A stretch of 19,634 nt of DNA from Clostridia bacterium (GCA_900768075.1 CAAGBN010000024.1:1-19634); one strand, 5' to 3'; counted from the first letter of the stretch, positions 7,568-15,371 are shown. Notes: generated by a model not told the origin, from the letters alone. Translations and numbers: made by a program.

Positions 7568-7652
7568 GGCGGCTCCATAAAAGCACCTGCGGTGCTTTCC
7601 GTGAGTGCATCGCACTCACGCGCCGAAGCTGCGCTTCGGCGATGGAGCCGCC
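7568..7652. repeat. Four-way-junction (cloverleaf-like) palindromic repeat, copy 2
   Basis: 85 nt, exactly the length of the core of copy 1. The basal stem is 11 perfect bp (GGCGGCTCCAT 7568-7578 / ATGGAGCCGCC 7642-7652). Arm 1 is 7580-7598 (8 bp, loop TGC), arm 2 7600-7620 (9 bp, loop ATC), arm 3 7621-7641 (9 bp, loop TGC). Only 7579 and 7599 are unpaired at the junction. GGCTCC occupies positions 4-9 of the left basal stem in both copies, while the arm sequences are unrelated. It lies between the divergent promoters of the PHP gene and ispE. Confidence 0.85.
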
Positions 7653-7697
7653 TCCCACCTACTCATCAGATTCCCTGATTAAAAATAAACTTTTCTC

Positions 7698-7726
7698 TTG
7701 ATATCCTCACGGTTTTATCCTATAAT
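7698..7726 (+). promoter_or_regulatory. ispE promoter
   Basis: -35 TTGATA (7698-7703), 17-bp spacer, perfect -10 TATAAT (7721-7726), 31 nt before the ispE start codon. Confidence 0.85.
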
Positions 7727-7757
7727 AAAACTATAAGTAAAATTAAGGAGAGTCAAT

Positions 7758-8630
7758 ATGAAAATCACACTCAAAGCCTATGCTAAAATCAACCTTATGC
7801 TTGATATACTCTCAAGACTCGAAAACGGCTATCACGACCTTTTTATGATAATGCAGTCTGTTTCTCTTTATGACACTGTCACCGTAGAAGAAACCAACGC
7901 AGACGGTATAACTATCACCTGCGACGTGCCGTCAATTCCCACTGATGAAAAGAACATCGCATATAAAGCCGCAAGAGCATTCTTCGACTATACAGGCATA
8001 AAGCAGGGAATCGCTATTGATATAAAGAAGAATATTCCCCATGCCGCAGGTCTTGCAGGCGGAAGCACCGACGGCAGTGCTGTCATTATGGCTCTCGACA
8101 AGCTTTTCTCGGCAAACCTCAAGGAAAAGGATATCATAGCAATCGGCTCAAGGGTTGGTGCCGATGTGCCCTTCTGTGCTTTGGGCGGTACTATGCTGGC
8201 TCAGTATACGGGTACCATCCTCTCACATCTGCCCGACCTTGAATTGCCTTATATCATTATCACAAAGCCCTCTCAGGATGTATCCACAGCTGAAGCTTAT
8301 GCAGCATTCGACACAGCTGAAAGAGTACGCCACCTTGATAAAAACGCTATGCTTCAGGCAGTAATCAGCGGTGATTACGACAAGATATATGACAAGGTTG
8401 ACAATGTCTTTGAGCAGTTTATAGATGTAACCGAAAGAGTAATCATCAAGGATATAATGAGAAAGCACGGTGCCAAATGTGCTTGTATGAGTGGCAGTGG
8501 CCCCAGTGTATTCGGCATTTTCACTGACAGGGATTCAGCTGAAAAATGTCTCCGTCTGCTCAAGAAGGACTATCCTCAGAGCTATCTTTGCTCTTCGACT
8601 GAATGTGGCTGCGAAGCAGAGGCTAAGTAA
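7758..8630 (+). CDS. ispE: 4-diphosphocytidyl-2-C-methyl-D-erythritol kinase
   Basis: GHMP-family kinase that phosphorylates CDP-methylerythritol with ATP in the MEP route to isoprenoid precursors. The 290 aa length fits the family. The start MKITLKAYAKINLMLDI carries the catalytic K10. The glycine-rich ATP loop is HAAGLAGGSTDGSA (residues 95-108). D136 in VGADVPFC is the catalytic base position. CACMSGSGPSVFGIF is the third GHMP motif. AAGGAG stands 7 nt before the ATG. One base separates its stop from the start of the MFS gene, so the two are co-transcribed; no functional link between them is obvious. Confidence 0.96.
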   Translation: MKITLKAYAKINLMLDILSRLENGYHDLFMIMQSVSLYDTVTVEETNADGITITCDVPSIPTDEKNIAYKAARAFFDYTGIKQGIAIDIKKNIPHAAGLAGGSTDGSAVIMALDKLFSANLKEKDIIAIGSRVGADVPFCALGGTMLAQYTGTILSHLPDLELPYIIITKPSQDVSTAEAYAAFDTAERVRHLDKNAMLQAVISGDYDKIYDKVDNVFEQFIDVTERVIIKDIMRKHGAKCACMSGSGPSVFGIFTDRDSAEKCLRLLKKDYPQSYLCSSTECGCEAEAK

Positions 8631-8631
8631 T

Positions 8632-9792
8632 ATGGCAACTGTACTGTCAATTATAATTTTCATATCATATATCAGCCTCGGTATACCCGACTCACTTTTC
8701 GGTGCGGCATGGCCTGCTATTTACAGTGAGCTGTCACTGCCTGTGTCATATGCAAATTTCATCACTGTCATTCACGCCACAGGCACTATCATATCGAGCC
8801 TTATGAGTGCACGGATTATAAAAAAGCTCGGCACTGCAAGGGTAACATTTCTCAGTGCCCTGATAACATCTCTTGCCCTTTTAGGCTTCTCATTTTCAGA
8901 TAATATCATATGGCTGTGTCTGAGCGCTATACCCTTAGGTCTCGGAGCAGGCTCCATTGATACGGCACTTAACAACTATGTCGCAATAAACTACGATGCC
9001 ACACAGATGAGCTTTCTTCATACCTCCTACGGTCTCGGAGTAACAATCAGCCCCTATCTTCTGAGTCTTGCAATGCGCGACGGCAACTGGCACAGTGGCT
9101 ATCGCAATATGTTTTATATACAGTTTTCTATTGCACTGCTCATTCTCATAACCTTGCCCGTATGGAAAAAGGTCAAAGAAAACAAGGGCACCGAGGAAGT
9201 CAGACAGGAAACTCTCAGCATAAGAAAGGCTCTCTCCATACCGAAATTCAAGCCGACTCTCGCAGTGTTTTTCGCCTCTGTTGCTCTTGAGGTTATCTGT
9301 CTTGTGTGGAGCTGTACATATTTGGTTGAAAGCCGAGGTGTCACCGAAGAAAAGGGCGCTGAGTGTGTCACCTTCTATTTTTTAGGGATGACTGTGGGCA
9401 GATTCTTAAGCGGTGTGGTATCAAAGAAGCTTTCACCAAAGAATATAATTATCATCGGCGAAGGTATAACCTTTATAGCAGTTGCTTTACTTTTATTAAA
9501 GCTCAATCTCACTATTTCAGTGGTCGCCTTTTTCCTTGTCGGCTTCGGCAACGGCCCTCTTTTCCCGAATATGACTCACCTTGCACCTGTGCATTTCGGA
9601 GAAAAGCTCTCTCAGGCAACTATCGGAATACAGATGGCAGTTTCAAGCGTTTCAGTGCTGGTATCACCTATTATCTTCGGCTATCTTGCTGAAAACATCG
9701 GCACTCACCTTTTCCCCTGGTCACTTTTGGCTATGTTAATTCTCACAGTAATTTCCACAGCTTTACTCTTCAGAAAAAGAAATATATCCTGA
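8632..9792 (+). CDS. MFS transporter, 12 membrane segments
   Basis: 386 aa from the ATG at 8632, which follows the ispE stop by one base; AGAGG (8618-8622) inside the end of ispE is the ribosome binding site. The frame is open further upstream, but that part overlaps ispE and is not protein-like. The sequence is almost wholly hydrophobic. An N-terminal half ends near residue 185, a charged loop rich in K and E (around residues 180-200) follows, then a second half, as in major facilitator proteins. GIPDSLFGAAWPAIY and the overall layout recall the fucose permease (FucP)-like branch. The substrate cannot be told from sequence. Confidence 0.85.
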   Translation: MATVLSIIIFISYISLGIPDSLFGAAWPAIYSELSLPVSYANFITVIHATGTIISSLMSARIIKKLGTARVTFLSALITSLALLGFSFSDNIIWLCLSAIPLGLGAGSIDTALNNYVAINYDATQMSFLHTSYGLGVTISPYLLSLAMRDGNWHSGYRNMFYIQFSIALLILITLPVWKKVKENKGTEEVRQETLSIRKALSIPKFKPTLAVFFASVALEVICLVWSCTYLVESRGVTEEKGAECVTFYFLGMTVGRFLSGVVSKKLSPKNIIIIGEGITFIAVALLLLKLNLTISVVAFFLVGFGNGPLFPNMTHLAPVHFGEKLSQATIGIQMAVSSVSVLVSPIIFGYLAENIGTHLFPWSLLAMLILTVISTALLFRKRNIS

Positions 9793-9796
9793 AGAA

Positions 9797-9837
9797 TATT
9801 GCTTTTTAAATCAAAAAATGCTAAACTTTAAGCAATA
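9797..9837 (+). promoter_or_regulatory. Possible promoter flanked by an inverted repeat, upstream of the EEP gene
   Basis: TTGCTT (9799-9804), 17 bp, TAAACT (9822-9827) is a weak promoter. An 8-bp perfect inverted repeat, TATTGCTT (9797-9804) and AAGCAATA (9830-9837), covers the -35 and the expected start site. It could be an operator or a weak hairpin. No U-tract makes it a terminator, so read-through from the MFS gene is also possible. Confidence 0.4.
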
Positions 9838-9861
9838 CAATCACACTAAAGGAGAATACAT

Positions 9862-10773
9862 ATGAAAAAAGCAAAAATCATCCTCGGCATTCTGCTTTGC
9901 CTGGTGCTTGCAGGCTGTGCCGCATACGGAATCTACACTCAGATCGGTGCTGTTAAATTTGACGAAATCATCATCGACGGCATACCCGAAAAAAGCGAAG
10001 AGGCAACCCGTATTATGTCATTCAACGTTCGCTGCAAAAATGACGGTGAGCAGACTATCACCAACCGCAGCAAGGTAGCTCTTGAGGTTATCAAGCAGTA
10101 CGCTCCCGACTCATTCGGTGTTCAGGAATGTACACCCCGTTGGAAGAGAATCCTTGCCCTTAACCTTGACGGCAAGTACGCTTGTGTCGGTGCAGCAAGA
10201 GACTACTACGGCCCCTTTACCGAATACAGCAGTATATACTATCTCAAGGATAAATATAACTGCATTGACAGCGGTACCTTCTGGCTCAGCGAAACTCCTG
10301 AAAAGATATGGACAAAAAGCTTTGACAGTGCTTGCTTCAGAGTTGCTTCATGGGCACTTCTTGAAGATAAGGAAACAGGTATGCGATATACTCACATCAA
10401 CACTCACCTTGACCACGTTCTCGAAACCACAAGAGAAGCACAGATGGAGGTTCTCATTGAATGTGTAAACAAGGTAGCTAACGGCTCACCTATCATTGTC
10501 ACAGGTGACTTCAACGCATACGAAGATAACAGTCTTGTTTACGATGTTGCCTGTGAAAGCTTCAACGACACCAAAAAGGTTGCTGTAAACAGCGACACAG
10601 GCCGTACATTCACAGATTACGGCACTAAGGAAGAAGACGGCACAGGTGCTATCGACTTTATTTTCGCTGACAAATCACTTCAGGTTGACACCTACAAAAT
10701 TATCAGAAACACAGTTCAGGGCATCTATCCCTCAGACCACTACCCCATCGTTGCTGATATCGTAATCAAATAA
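9862..10773 (+). CDS. Exported endonuclease/exonuclease/phosphatase (EEP) family protein
   Basis: 303 aa. The N-terminal hydrophobic segment ends in LAGC (residues 16-19), a plausible lipobox, so it is probably a lipoprotein on the outer face of the membrane; it could instead be a plain membrane anchor. The EEP catalytic set is complete: N55 in SFNVRC, E89 in GVQEC, the histidine in INTHLDH, D216/N218 in TGDFNAY, D265 in AIDFIF, and D292-H293 in SDHYPI. The family cleaves phosphodiesters in nucleic acids, phospholipids or inositol phosphates; the substrate here is unknown. AAGGAG lies 7 nt before the ATG. A strong terminator follows. Confidence 0.85.
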   Translation: MKKAKIILGILLCLVLAGCAAYGIYTQIGAVKFDEIIIDGIPEKSEEATRIMSFNVRCKNDGEQTITNRSKVALEVIKQYAPDSFGVQECTPRWKRILALNLDGKYACVGAARDYYGPFTEYSSIYYLKDKYNCIDSGTFWLSETPEKIWTKSFDSACFRVASWALLEDKETGMRYTHINTHLDHVLETTREAQMEVLIECVNKVANGSPIIVTGDFNAYEDNSLVYDVACESFNDTKKVAVNSDTGRTFTDYGTKEEDGTGAIDFIFADKSLQVDTYKIIRNTVQGIYPSDHYPIVADIVIK

Positions 10774-10787
10774 ACCTATACAAAAGC

Positions 10788-10820
10788 AAATCCACCTGAA
10801 TTTCAGGTGGATTTCTCTTT
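10788..10820 (+). terminator. Terminator after the EEP gene
   Basis: An 11-bp stem, AAATCCACCTG/CAGGTGGATTT (10788-10798 / 10804-10814), with a 5-base loop, then TCTCTTT. The A-rich left side lets it work in the opposite direction too, for the DUF1540 gene ending at 10828. Confidence 0.85.
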
Positions 10821-10827
10821 AATGAAG

Positions 10828-10986
10828 TTACTGCTTTTTCTGATAGCTCTTGCAGAAATGGGGAATAGCAATAGCATCTGCACTTGTCTTTTCGTGTGAA
10901 ACTTCGATTTTTGCAAGGCTGCACTTATCGCACTCAACATGATACTGACATTCGTTTACAGAGCATTTTACACCTTCGTTATGCAT
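10828..10986 (-). CDS. DUF1540 domain protein (52 aa)
   Basis: Short gene found by reading the spacer: MHNEGVKCSVNECQYHVECD, then KCSLAKIEVSH, and a C-terminal half ending IPHFCKSYQKKQ. The cysteine pattern C8-x4-C13-x5-C19-x2-C22, the A-x-I-x-V segment and the last C45 match DUF1540, a small cysteine-rich, presumably metal-binding domain common in clostridia, of unknown function. GAGGTG lies 7 nt before the ATG. That site sits within the 3' arm of a long inverted repeat. No promoter of its own was seen, so it may be read from the hydrolase gene upstream. No signal peptide. Confidence 0.88.
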   Translation of the reverse strand: MHNEGVKCSVNECQYHVECDKCSLAKIEVSHEKTSADAIAIPHFCKSYQKKQ

Positions 10987-10995
10987 AAAAATTCA

Positions 10996-11055
10996 CCTCA
11001 CTTTTACCGACGAGTCAACTCATCGTATGATGATAGTTTGACTCAAAAAGTGAGG
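10996..11055 (-). promoter_or_regulatory. Long inverted repeat overlapping the DUF1540 ribosome binding site
   Basis: Three nested paired segments: CCTCACTTTT/AAAAGTGAGG (10996-11005 / 11046-11055), GAGTCAA/TTGACTC (11012-11018 / 11038-11044) and TCATC/GATGA (11020-11024 / 11029-11033, loop GTAT). In the minus-strand transcript the 3' arm carries the GAGG of the DUF1540 Shine-Dalgarno. A short AAUUUUU follows, so the structure may partly terminate the hydrolase transcript and also mask the site. Confidence 0.65.
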
Positions 11056-11083
11056 CTTTATTCTTTTATTAAGCTGTTAATTT

Positions 11084-13045
11084 TTAAAATGGCAGAAGCT
11101 TGCTTAAATATCTCATAACCTGAGCGATAATATTAAAAGCATAGCTTGTGACCTTCTGAACACCTAATTTACCTGCAACCTTATCAGCAAATGTGCCTGT
11201 CAGATAGTCGGGATAATCAGCGTCAACAAGAGCATTGTTGCTGTCATAACTTACCTTTTCGCCGTTTAAGATTGTAAAATCAAAGGTTCTCTCACCTAAG
11301 GGAGTTATCTTGTCAGTGAGATATGTCACGTCGATTTCGATATTTTTATGACTCACTGCAGGTACACTGTCGCTTATTTTAACGCTCTTACTCTGACCGG
11401 GCTTGAGTATAAAGGGGAAGAACTCAAAGCCGAAATCTGCACCCTTGACACCGATAGCGCTTACTGTTACGATGGCATCCTCAGAAATATTTGTGATAAC
11501 GAGAGAAGTATCCTGAGATGAAAGATAACCCTCATCGCTCTTGTCAAATTCTGCAAAAATTATATGTGCACCGTTGGTTGTGGTGTGGAACTGATAGAAT
11601 CCCTCTTTTTCAAGAGAGTGTACATCCACAGCTTCTTCGCTGAGAACAAGCTTAAGAAGCAGATTCTTTGCATATTCGTCACCCAAAGCCATACCATGAT
11701 AGCCTTTTTCAATAAACCAGGTTCTTTCGGGTGTATATGCTGTTGAAGCATCGAGAGTCATTGAGGGGGATACCTGATAAAATTCCGTATCGACCTTCTG
11801 TGTATATCCGTCAGCGAAACGCTTACCGAATTCGGCCACTGTCGCACCTGTTGATGATGAGACGGGAATAACTGCATCTGAGCTTTCTTTCATACCCGTA
11901 ACACCCTGAATGTCATAGCCTGCAATTATATAAACCTTTGTGCCGGTCTTTTCAGCCTCTTCGAAGCCTTTGCCGTAGTAATAATCACCGTCACGGGACA
12001 TAATCTCATAGTGAACGAAATCACTCTGCTCAATAAGCTTTGCAGACTTAACGGGATCAAGGTGTATAGCCTTATATTCTTCATAGACACTCATAGGTAT
12101 GAAATCCCAGAAGCTGCCCCAATATCTGATGTGATCGAGACATTCCTCCACTAATTCCTCATAAAGCTCAGCTATAAAATCAAAATCAAAGGCTTCAAGA
12201 ATAATATCAAGCTCCTCTTCAATGCCTAAGCCGTGCTCAATAAAATCAACAACTACCTTTGCAGCAAATTCCTTACCGCCGCCGAAGGTATCATAAGCAA
12301 TTGTTGCACCTGCAAGTGCAGGGTTAAGAAGTGCCGCATTATTTACCTTACCCTCATTGCCGTAAAGAGTGAGATATGTGGCTGTTACCTGACCGCCGTG
12401 TGAAATAGCATAGATGTTGACCTTGTCGGCTTTATCCTTTTCAGCGCGGTCTTTGTTATAATATTCGAGAACCTCGTCGATATAATCACGAAGCTGCTGT
12501 GCAAGCTCAACTGCACCGAGTCTGAAGTCGTCAGTGAACAGGAAAATATTTTCATATCCTATCTTCTCTGCGATAATTTCTGCAACAGCCGCCTCAGACT
12601 GATATGTACCGTCAGGATAAGCTTCCCTGAGATTTTTGAAGTTTGTTTCTTCGGCAGTGTTCACATAGTTATATGCAGGGCAAACAGGCTGACCGTCAGG
12701 TGTGCAGGAAAATTCTGCAAAAATACGCTTGAAGCCGTCATTGAGCACCTTTGCAAGACCGTCAGCATCACCTGTGACTGCAAACTTAGCTGCCTCTTTA
12801 GCGATTGCAAGAGCTCGCTCCTTGCTTGAATTGGATGTAATCTGACCGAGAGGGTCTGTGCCCCATACGGGCTTCTGATTGCCGTTTTCATCAATACAGT
12901 AAAATGTTGACGCTGTAAATCCCGGCACGATAATCACCGGGTAATCGCTGAGGTTTTCTGCTGAGCTGTCATCTGCAGCAAAAGCGACAGCTCCGAGAGC
13001 GAATATCATAACAGCGCACAATAAAAAAGAAAGTATTTTCTTCAT
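11084..13045 (-). CDS. Large secreted alpha/beta hydrolase, lipase/acyltransferase-like
   Basis: 653 aa with a signal peptide (about residues 1-23, ending AFAA). YPVIIVPGFTAST (residues 35-47) is the oxyanion-side strand of lipase and LCAT-like hydrolases. S215 in AISHGG is the nucleophile elbow, with alanine where GxSxG usually has its first glycine. D390 in SSDAVIPVSSSTG and H450 in KGYHGMA are well placed to complete the triad. Residues from about 475 onward look like a beta-sandwich. The last 25 residues form a hydrophobic, amphipathic tail ending RYLSKLLPF. The substrate is unknown; a lipid ester or acyl transfer is likely. GGGAG lies 8 nt before the ATG. Confidence 0.75.
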   Translation of the reverse strand: MKKILSFLLCAVMIFALGAVAFAADDSSAENLSDYPVIIVPGFTASTFYCIDENGNQKPVWGTDPLGQITSNSSKERALAIAKEAAKFAVTGDADGLAKVLNDGFKRIFAEFSCTPDGQPVCPAYNYVNTAEETNFKNLREAYPDGTYQSEAAVAEIIAEKIGYENIFLFTDDFRLGAVELAQQLRDYIDEVLEYYNKDRAEKDKADKVNIYAISHGGQVTATYLTLYGNEGKVNNAALLNPALAGATIAYDTFGGGKEFAAKVVVDFIEHGLGIEEELDIILEAFDFDFIAELYEELVEECLDHIRYWGSFWDFIPMSVYEEYKAIHLDPVKSAKLIEQSDFVHYEIMSRDGDYYYGKGFEEAEKTGTKVYIIAGYDIQGVTGMKESSDAVIPVSSSTGATVAEFGKRFADGYTQKVDTEFYQVSPSMTLDASTAYTPERTWFIEKGYHGMALGDEYAKNLLLKLVLSEEAVDVHSLEKEGFYQFHTTTNGAHIIFAEFDKSDEGYLSSQDTSLVITNISEDAIVTVSAIGVKGADFGFEFFPFILKPGQSKSVKISDSVPAVSHKNIEIDVTYLTDKITPLGERTFDFTILNGEKVSYDSNNALVDADYPDYLTGTFADKVAGKLGVQKVTSYAFNIIAQVMRYLSKLLPF

Positions 13046-13080
13046 AAGCTCATCTCCCTTGTAATTTTAATATATCACTT

Positions 13081-13109
13081 ATTTTATCAGAGAATTTATA
13101 TAATTGCAA
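13081..13109 (-). promoter_or_regulatory. Promoter of the secreted hydrolase gene
   Basis: Minus strand -35 TTGCAA (13109-13104), 17-bp spacer, -10 TAAAAT (13086-13081). Confidence 0.7.
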
Positions 13110-13145
13110 CAATAAAATTCAGCTTTAATTCTTAAGAAAGCAAAA

Positions 13146-13174
13146 ATAAAAAGGAAGTCACTGACTTCCCTTTT
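13146..13174 (-). terminator. Terminator of the small anchored-protein gene
   Basis: A perfect 8-bp stem, GGAAGTCA/TGACTTCC (13153-13160 / 13162-13169), extended by A-T and wobble pairs, then TTTTTATTTTT on the minus strand. Confidence 0.85.
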
Positions 13175-13180
13175 GAAATT

Positions 13181-13411
13181 TTATTTTTTCTTGAGCTTGG
13201 GTAATACCACGCAGATACCGATAGCAAGCAAAGCTGCCACTGCAAGACCTGCAGGAATAAGATAATCGCCGTCATTGTCGCCTGTTGCAGGTGTCATAAG
13301 CATTGCAGGAGCATCAACAGCAAAAACCTGAAGCACTACTGCACCGACACTGAGAAGCATAAGAGCAGCCATTACTATACATATAACCTTAATCATACCT
13401 TTTGGCATCAT
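13181..13411 (-). CDS. Small exported protein with a sortase-type sorting signal (76 aa)
   Basis: Two hydrophobic stretches frame a very short middle. Residues 1-31 form a signal peptide (lysines, then a long hydrophobic core, then VFAVDA). Residues 40-45 read TPATGD, an LPxTG-like motif of the PxTGD kind seen in clostridia. Residues 51-70 are hydrophobic, and the protein ends KLKKK. This is the full layout of a cell-wall sorting signal, but cleavage after VDA would leave only about 9 residues before the motif. It could therefore be a minimal wall-linked peptide or simply a two-pass small membrane protein. GGAGG lies 10 nt before the ATG. It has its own promoter and terminator. No sortase gene is in the window. 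Confidence 0.7.
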   Translation of the reverse strand: MMPKGMIKVICIVMAALMLLSVGAVVLQVFAVDAPAMLMTPATGDNDGDYLIPAGLAVAALLAIGICVVLPKLKKK

Positions 13412-13442
13412 AATATTTTTACCTCCGAAATTTGTCTAAGCT

Positions 13443-13472
13443 ATTTTAACACTTTATCGGTATCAATGTCAA
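13443..13472 (-). promoter_or_regulatory. Promoter of the small anchored-protein gene
   Basis: Minus strand -35 TTGACA (13472-13467), 18-bp spacer, -10 TAAAAT (13448-13443). Confidence 0.8.
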
Positions 13473-13499
13473 CCTCAAATATAAATTTGCCTTTAACAG

Positions 13500-13528
13500 T
13501 TGAATTTAACTTTAAATGGGTATATAAT
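13500..13528 (+). promoter_or_regulatory. Promoter of the M20 peptidase gene
   Basis: -35 TTGAAT (13500-13505), 17-bp spacer, perfect -10 TATAAT (13523-13528). It is divergent from the promoter at 13443-13472. Confidence 0.8.
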
Positions 13529-13568
13529 GATTAAGTATAATATTAAAATAAAAAGAGGTTGAAACATT

Positions 13569-15041
13569 ATGAAGAAACGCCATATCATCGGCGGTGCTAT
13601 TGCTGCTGCCGCTGCTGCAAACGCTGTACACGCTGCTCTTTACACCCCTAAGAAGAAGGCAAGCGAGCCCCTTCCCAAAGAAAAGGTAGACGTTGAGCGT
13701 TACCGTAAAAATCTCTCAAAGGCTATTCAGTTCAAAACTATCTCCTACAGAGAAAGCGAAAAGGTTGACTGGGCAGAATTTGAAAAATTCCACAAATATC
13801 TCGATGAAGCTTATCCTCTTATAGCTAAAAATCTCGAAAAAGAGGTTATCCCCCCTGCAAATCTTCTCTACCGTTGGAAAGGTACAAGAAGCGACCTTGA
13901 GCCTATGGCTCTGCTTGCTCATCAGGACGTTGTTCCCGTATCAGCAGGTACTGAGGAGGATTGGGTTTACGATGCTTTCAGCGGCCACGATGACGGTGAA
14001 TTCATCTGGGGCCGTGGTGCCATTGATATGAAAAACCACCTTATTGCTGTTATGGAATCGGTTGAGGCTCTTCTTGAAGACGGCTTTGTGCCCGAAAGAG
14101 ACGTATATCTGCTCTTTGGTGATAATGAAGAGGTTGTTGCAAGCGATGACAACGGCGCACGCGACCTTATGATTACCCTTAAAAACAGAGGCATCACTCT
14201 CGACAGCGTTATCGACGAGGGCGGTGCTATGATTCCCCTGAATGTACCCGGTGTTCTCGAGAATAAATATCTCACAGGTATCGGTATTGCTGAAAAGGGC
14301 TTCAGCGATGTTGAGGTAGTTGTAAACGCTAAGGGCGGTCACTCATCACAGCCTCCCGCACACACTGCTTTAGGTGAGCTTGCAAATGTAATCAAGGACC
14401 TTGAAAAAAATCAGTTCAAGGCTTATCTTGGCGAAAATATGAAGATGCTCTTTGATGCAATCGGCAGAGAATGCACTTACCCCGTGAGACTTCTCACCTG
14501 CAATCTCCCCCTGCTCTACCCTGCTATCACTCAGGCAGCTAAGCTCATCCCCTTCACAGCTTGCCTTATCCGTACAACAACAGCCGTTACAATGGCTCAG
14601 GGCAGCCCTGCTTCAAACGTACTTCCTCAGCGTGCAGCTGCTACAGTCAACTTCAGAACTATGCCCGGCACAACCAAGCAGGATATCGTTGACCACATCC
14701 AGAAGGTATGCAAAAATAAGAACATCGAAATCAACGTTCTCAACTCAAAAGAGGCTTCACCCTTCTCTCCCACAGACTCAAGACCCTACAACATTATCGG
14801 CGACCTTGCAAGAGCAGTTCAGCCTGACGCTATCGTTGTTCCCTATCTTGTTATGGGTGGCACAGATGCTTATTATTACTATCCCATCTGTAAGAACGTT
14901 TACCGTTATGCTCCCTTCAGACTTACACCTGAGCTTCTTCTTTGCACACACGGCACCAACGAGAGAATTGCTGTTGACCTTCTTGAAGAGGCTGTTGTAT
15001 TCTTCAAAAACTACATAAAGAGAGCAAGTGCTGAAAACTAA
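13569..15041 (+). CDS. M20-family metallopeptidase (N-acyl amino acid hydrolase/carboxypeptidase-like), membrane anchored
   Basis: 490 aa. An alanine-rich hydrophobic N-terminus (residues 5-24) should act as a signal anchor. The two-zinc site of M20 enzymes is visible: H118 in LAHQDVVP, D153 in GRGAIDMKN, E187-E188 in DNEEV, the acidic pair in VIDEGGAM (about 216-217), and H461 in CTHGTNE. GGHSSQPP marks the lid/dimerisation domain. The length and the DEGGAM/THGTNE wording resemble the PM20D1/Cps1 branch of M20, which hydrolyses N-acyl amino acids or dipeptides; the real substrate is not known. GAGG lies 10 nt before the ATG. Monocistronic. Confidence 0.88.
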   Translation: MKKRHIIGGAIAAAAAANAVHAALYTPKKKASEPLPKEKVDVERYRKNLSKAIQFKTISYRESEKVDWAEFEKFHKYLDEAYPLIAKNLEKEVIPPANLLYRWKGTRSDLEPMALLAHQDVVPVSAGTEEDWVYDAFSGHDDGEFIWGRGAIDMKNHLIAVMESVEALLEDGFVPERDVYLLFGDNEEVVASDDNGARDLMITLKNRGITLDSVIDEGGAMIPLNVPGVLENKYLTGIGIAEKGFSDVEVVVNAKGGHSSQPPAHTALGELANVIKDLEKNQFKAYLGENMKMLFDAIGRECTYPVRLLTCNLPLLYPAITQAAKLIPFTACLIRTTTAVTMAQGSPASNVLPQRAAATVNFRTMPGTTKQDIVDHIQKVCKNKNIEINVLNSKEASPFSPTDSRPYNIIGDLARAVQPDAIVVPYLVMGGTDAYYYYPICKNVYRYAPFRLTPELLLCTHGTNERIAVDLLEEAVVFFKNYIKRASAEN

Positions 15042-15087
15042 GCCGAGAAAGGCCTCATCCAAAGCTCTGACTCTCATATAAAGAAAA

Positions 15088-15118
15088 TAAGCCGACACAA
15101 ACTGTGTCGGCCTTTTTT
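15088..15118. terminator. Bidirectional terminator between the peptidase gene and peptide gene A
   Basis: A 9-bp perfect stem, GCCGACACA/TGTGTCGGC (15091-15099 / 15103-15111), followed by CTTTTTT on plus and preceded by AAGAAAATAA, so it can stop transcripts from both sides. A weaker hairpin, GCTGAA/TTCAGC (15133-15138 / 15144-15149), precedes it on the peptide A side. Confidence 0.88.
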
Positions 15119-15179
15119 ACTATTTTCATCCTGCTGAAAACCATTCAGCGGATTTACTTTTATTATCCTGAATTTTGGA

Positions 15180-15296
15180 TTATAAACCGAATGCGGCTAA
15201 TAAGCGGTTAAAGAACTCCTTTAAAAAGCCACTCTGAAAAAGACCTACAAGAAGATCTATACCAAACTCATTGTAAAACCAATCCCAAAGATTCAT
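15180..15296 (-). CDS. Tiny amphipathic peptide A (38 aa), unrecognised
   Basis: Begins MNLWDWFYNEFGIDLLVGLF and ends FLKEFFNRLLAAFGL. No family was recognised. It is supported as a gene by AAAGGAGG 9 nt before the ATG, by a TTGACA-N17-TAAAAT promoter 46 nt upstream, and by a downstream terminator. The peptide has no signal sequence, is rich in F, L and W, has few charges (net about -2) and can form an amphipathic helix. Size, acidity and lack of leader recall phenol-soluble modulin beta-type peptides, but this is resemblance only. A membrane-active peptide, a small membrane protein or a signal are all possible. Confidence 0.75.
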   Translation of the reverse strand: MNLWDWFYNEFGIDLLVGLFQSGFLKEFFNRLLAAFGL

Positions 15297-15342
15297 CGTG
15301 TTGCCTCCTTTAAATTAATACTCAGGAATAATCCTCACATAT

Positions 15343-15371
15343 ATTTTAGTCTTAAACATAAGATTTGTCAA
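15343..15371 (-). promoter_or_regulatory. Promoter of peptide gene A
   Basis: Minus strand -35 TTGACA (15371-15366), 17-bp spacer, -10 TAAAAT (15348-15343). The untranslated leader contains a small AGGA/TCCT hairpin (15335-15324). Confidence 0.85.

Noticed and set aside
8491..8631. Longer MFS gene starting inside ispE
   Set aside because: The added stretch is an out-of-frame reading of ispE, with arginine-rich content. The ATG at 8632 has a ribosome binding site and begins the first membrane segment.
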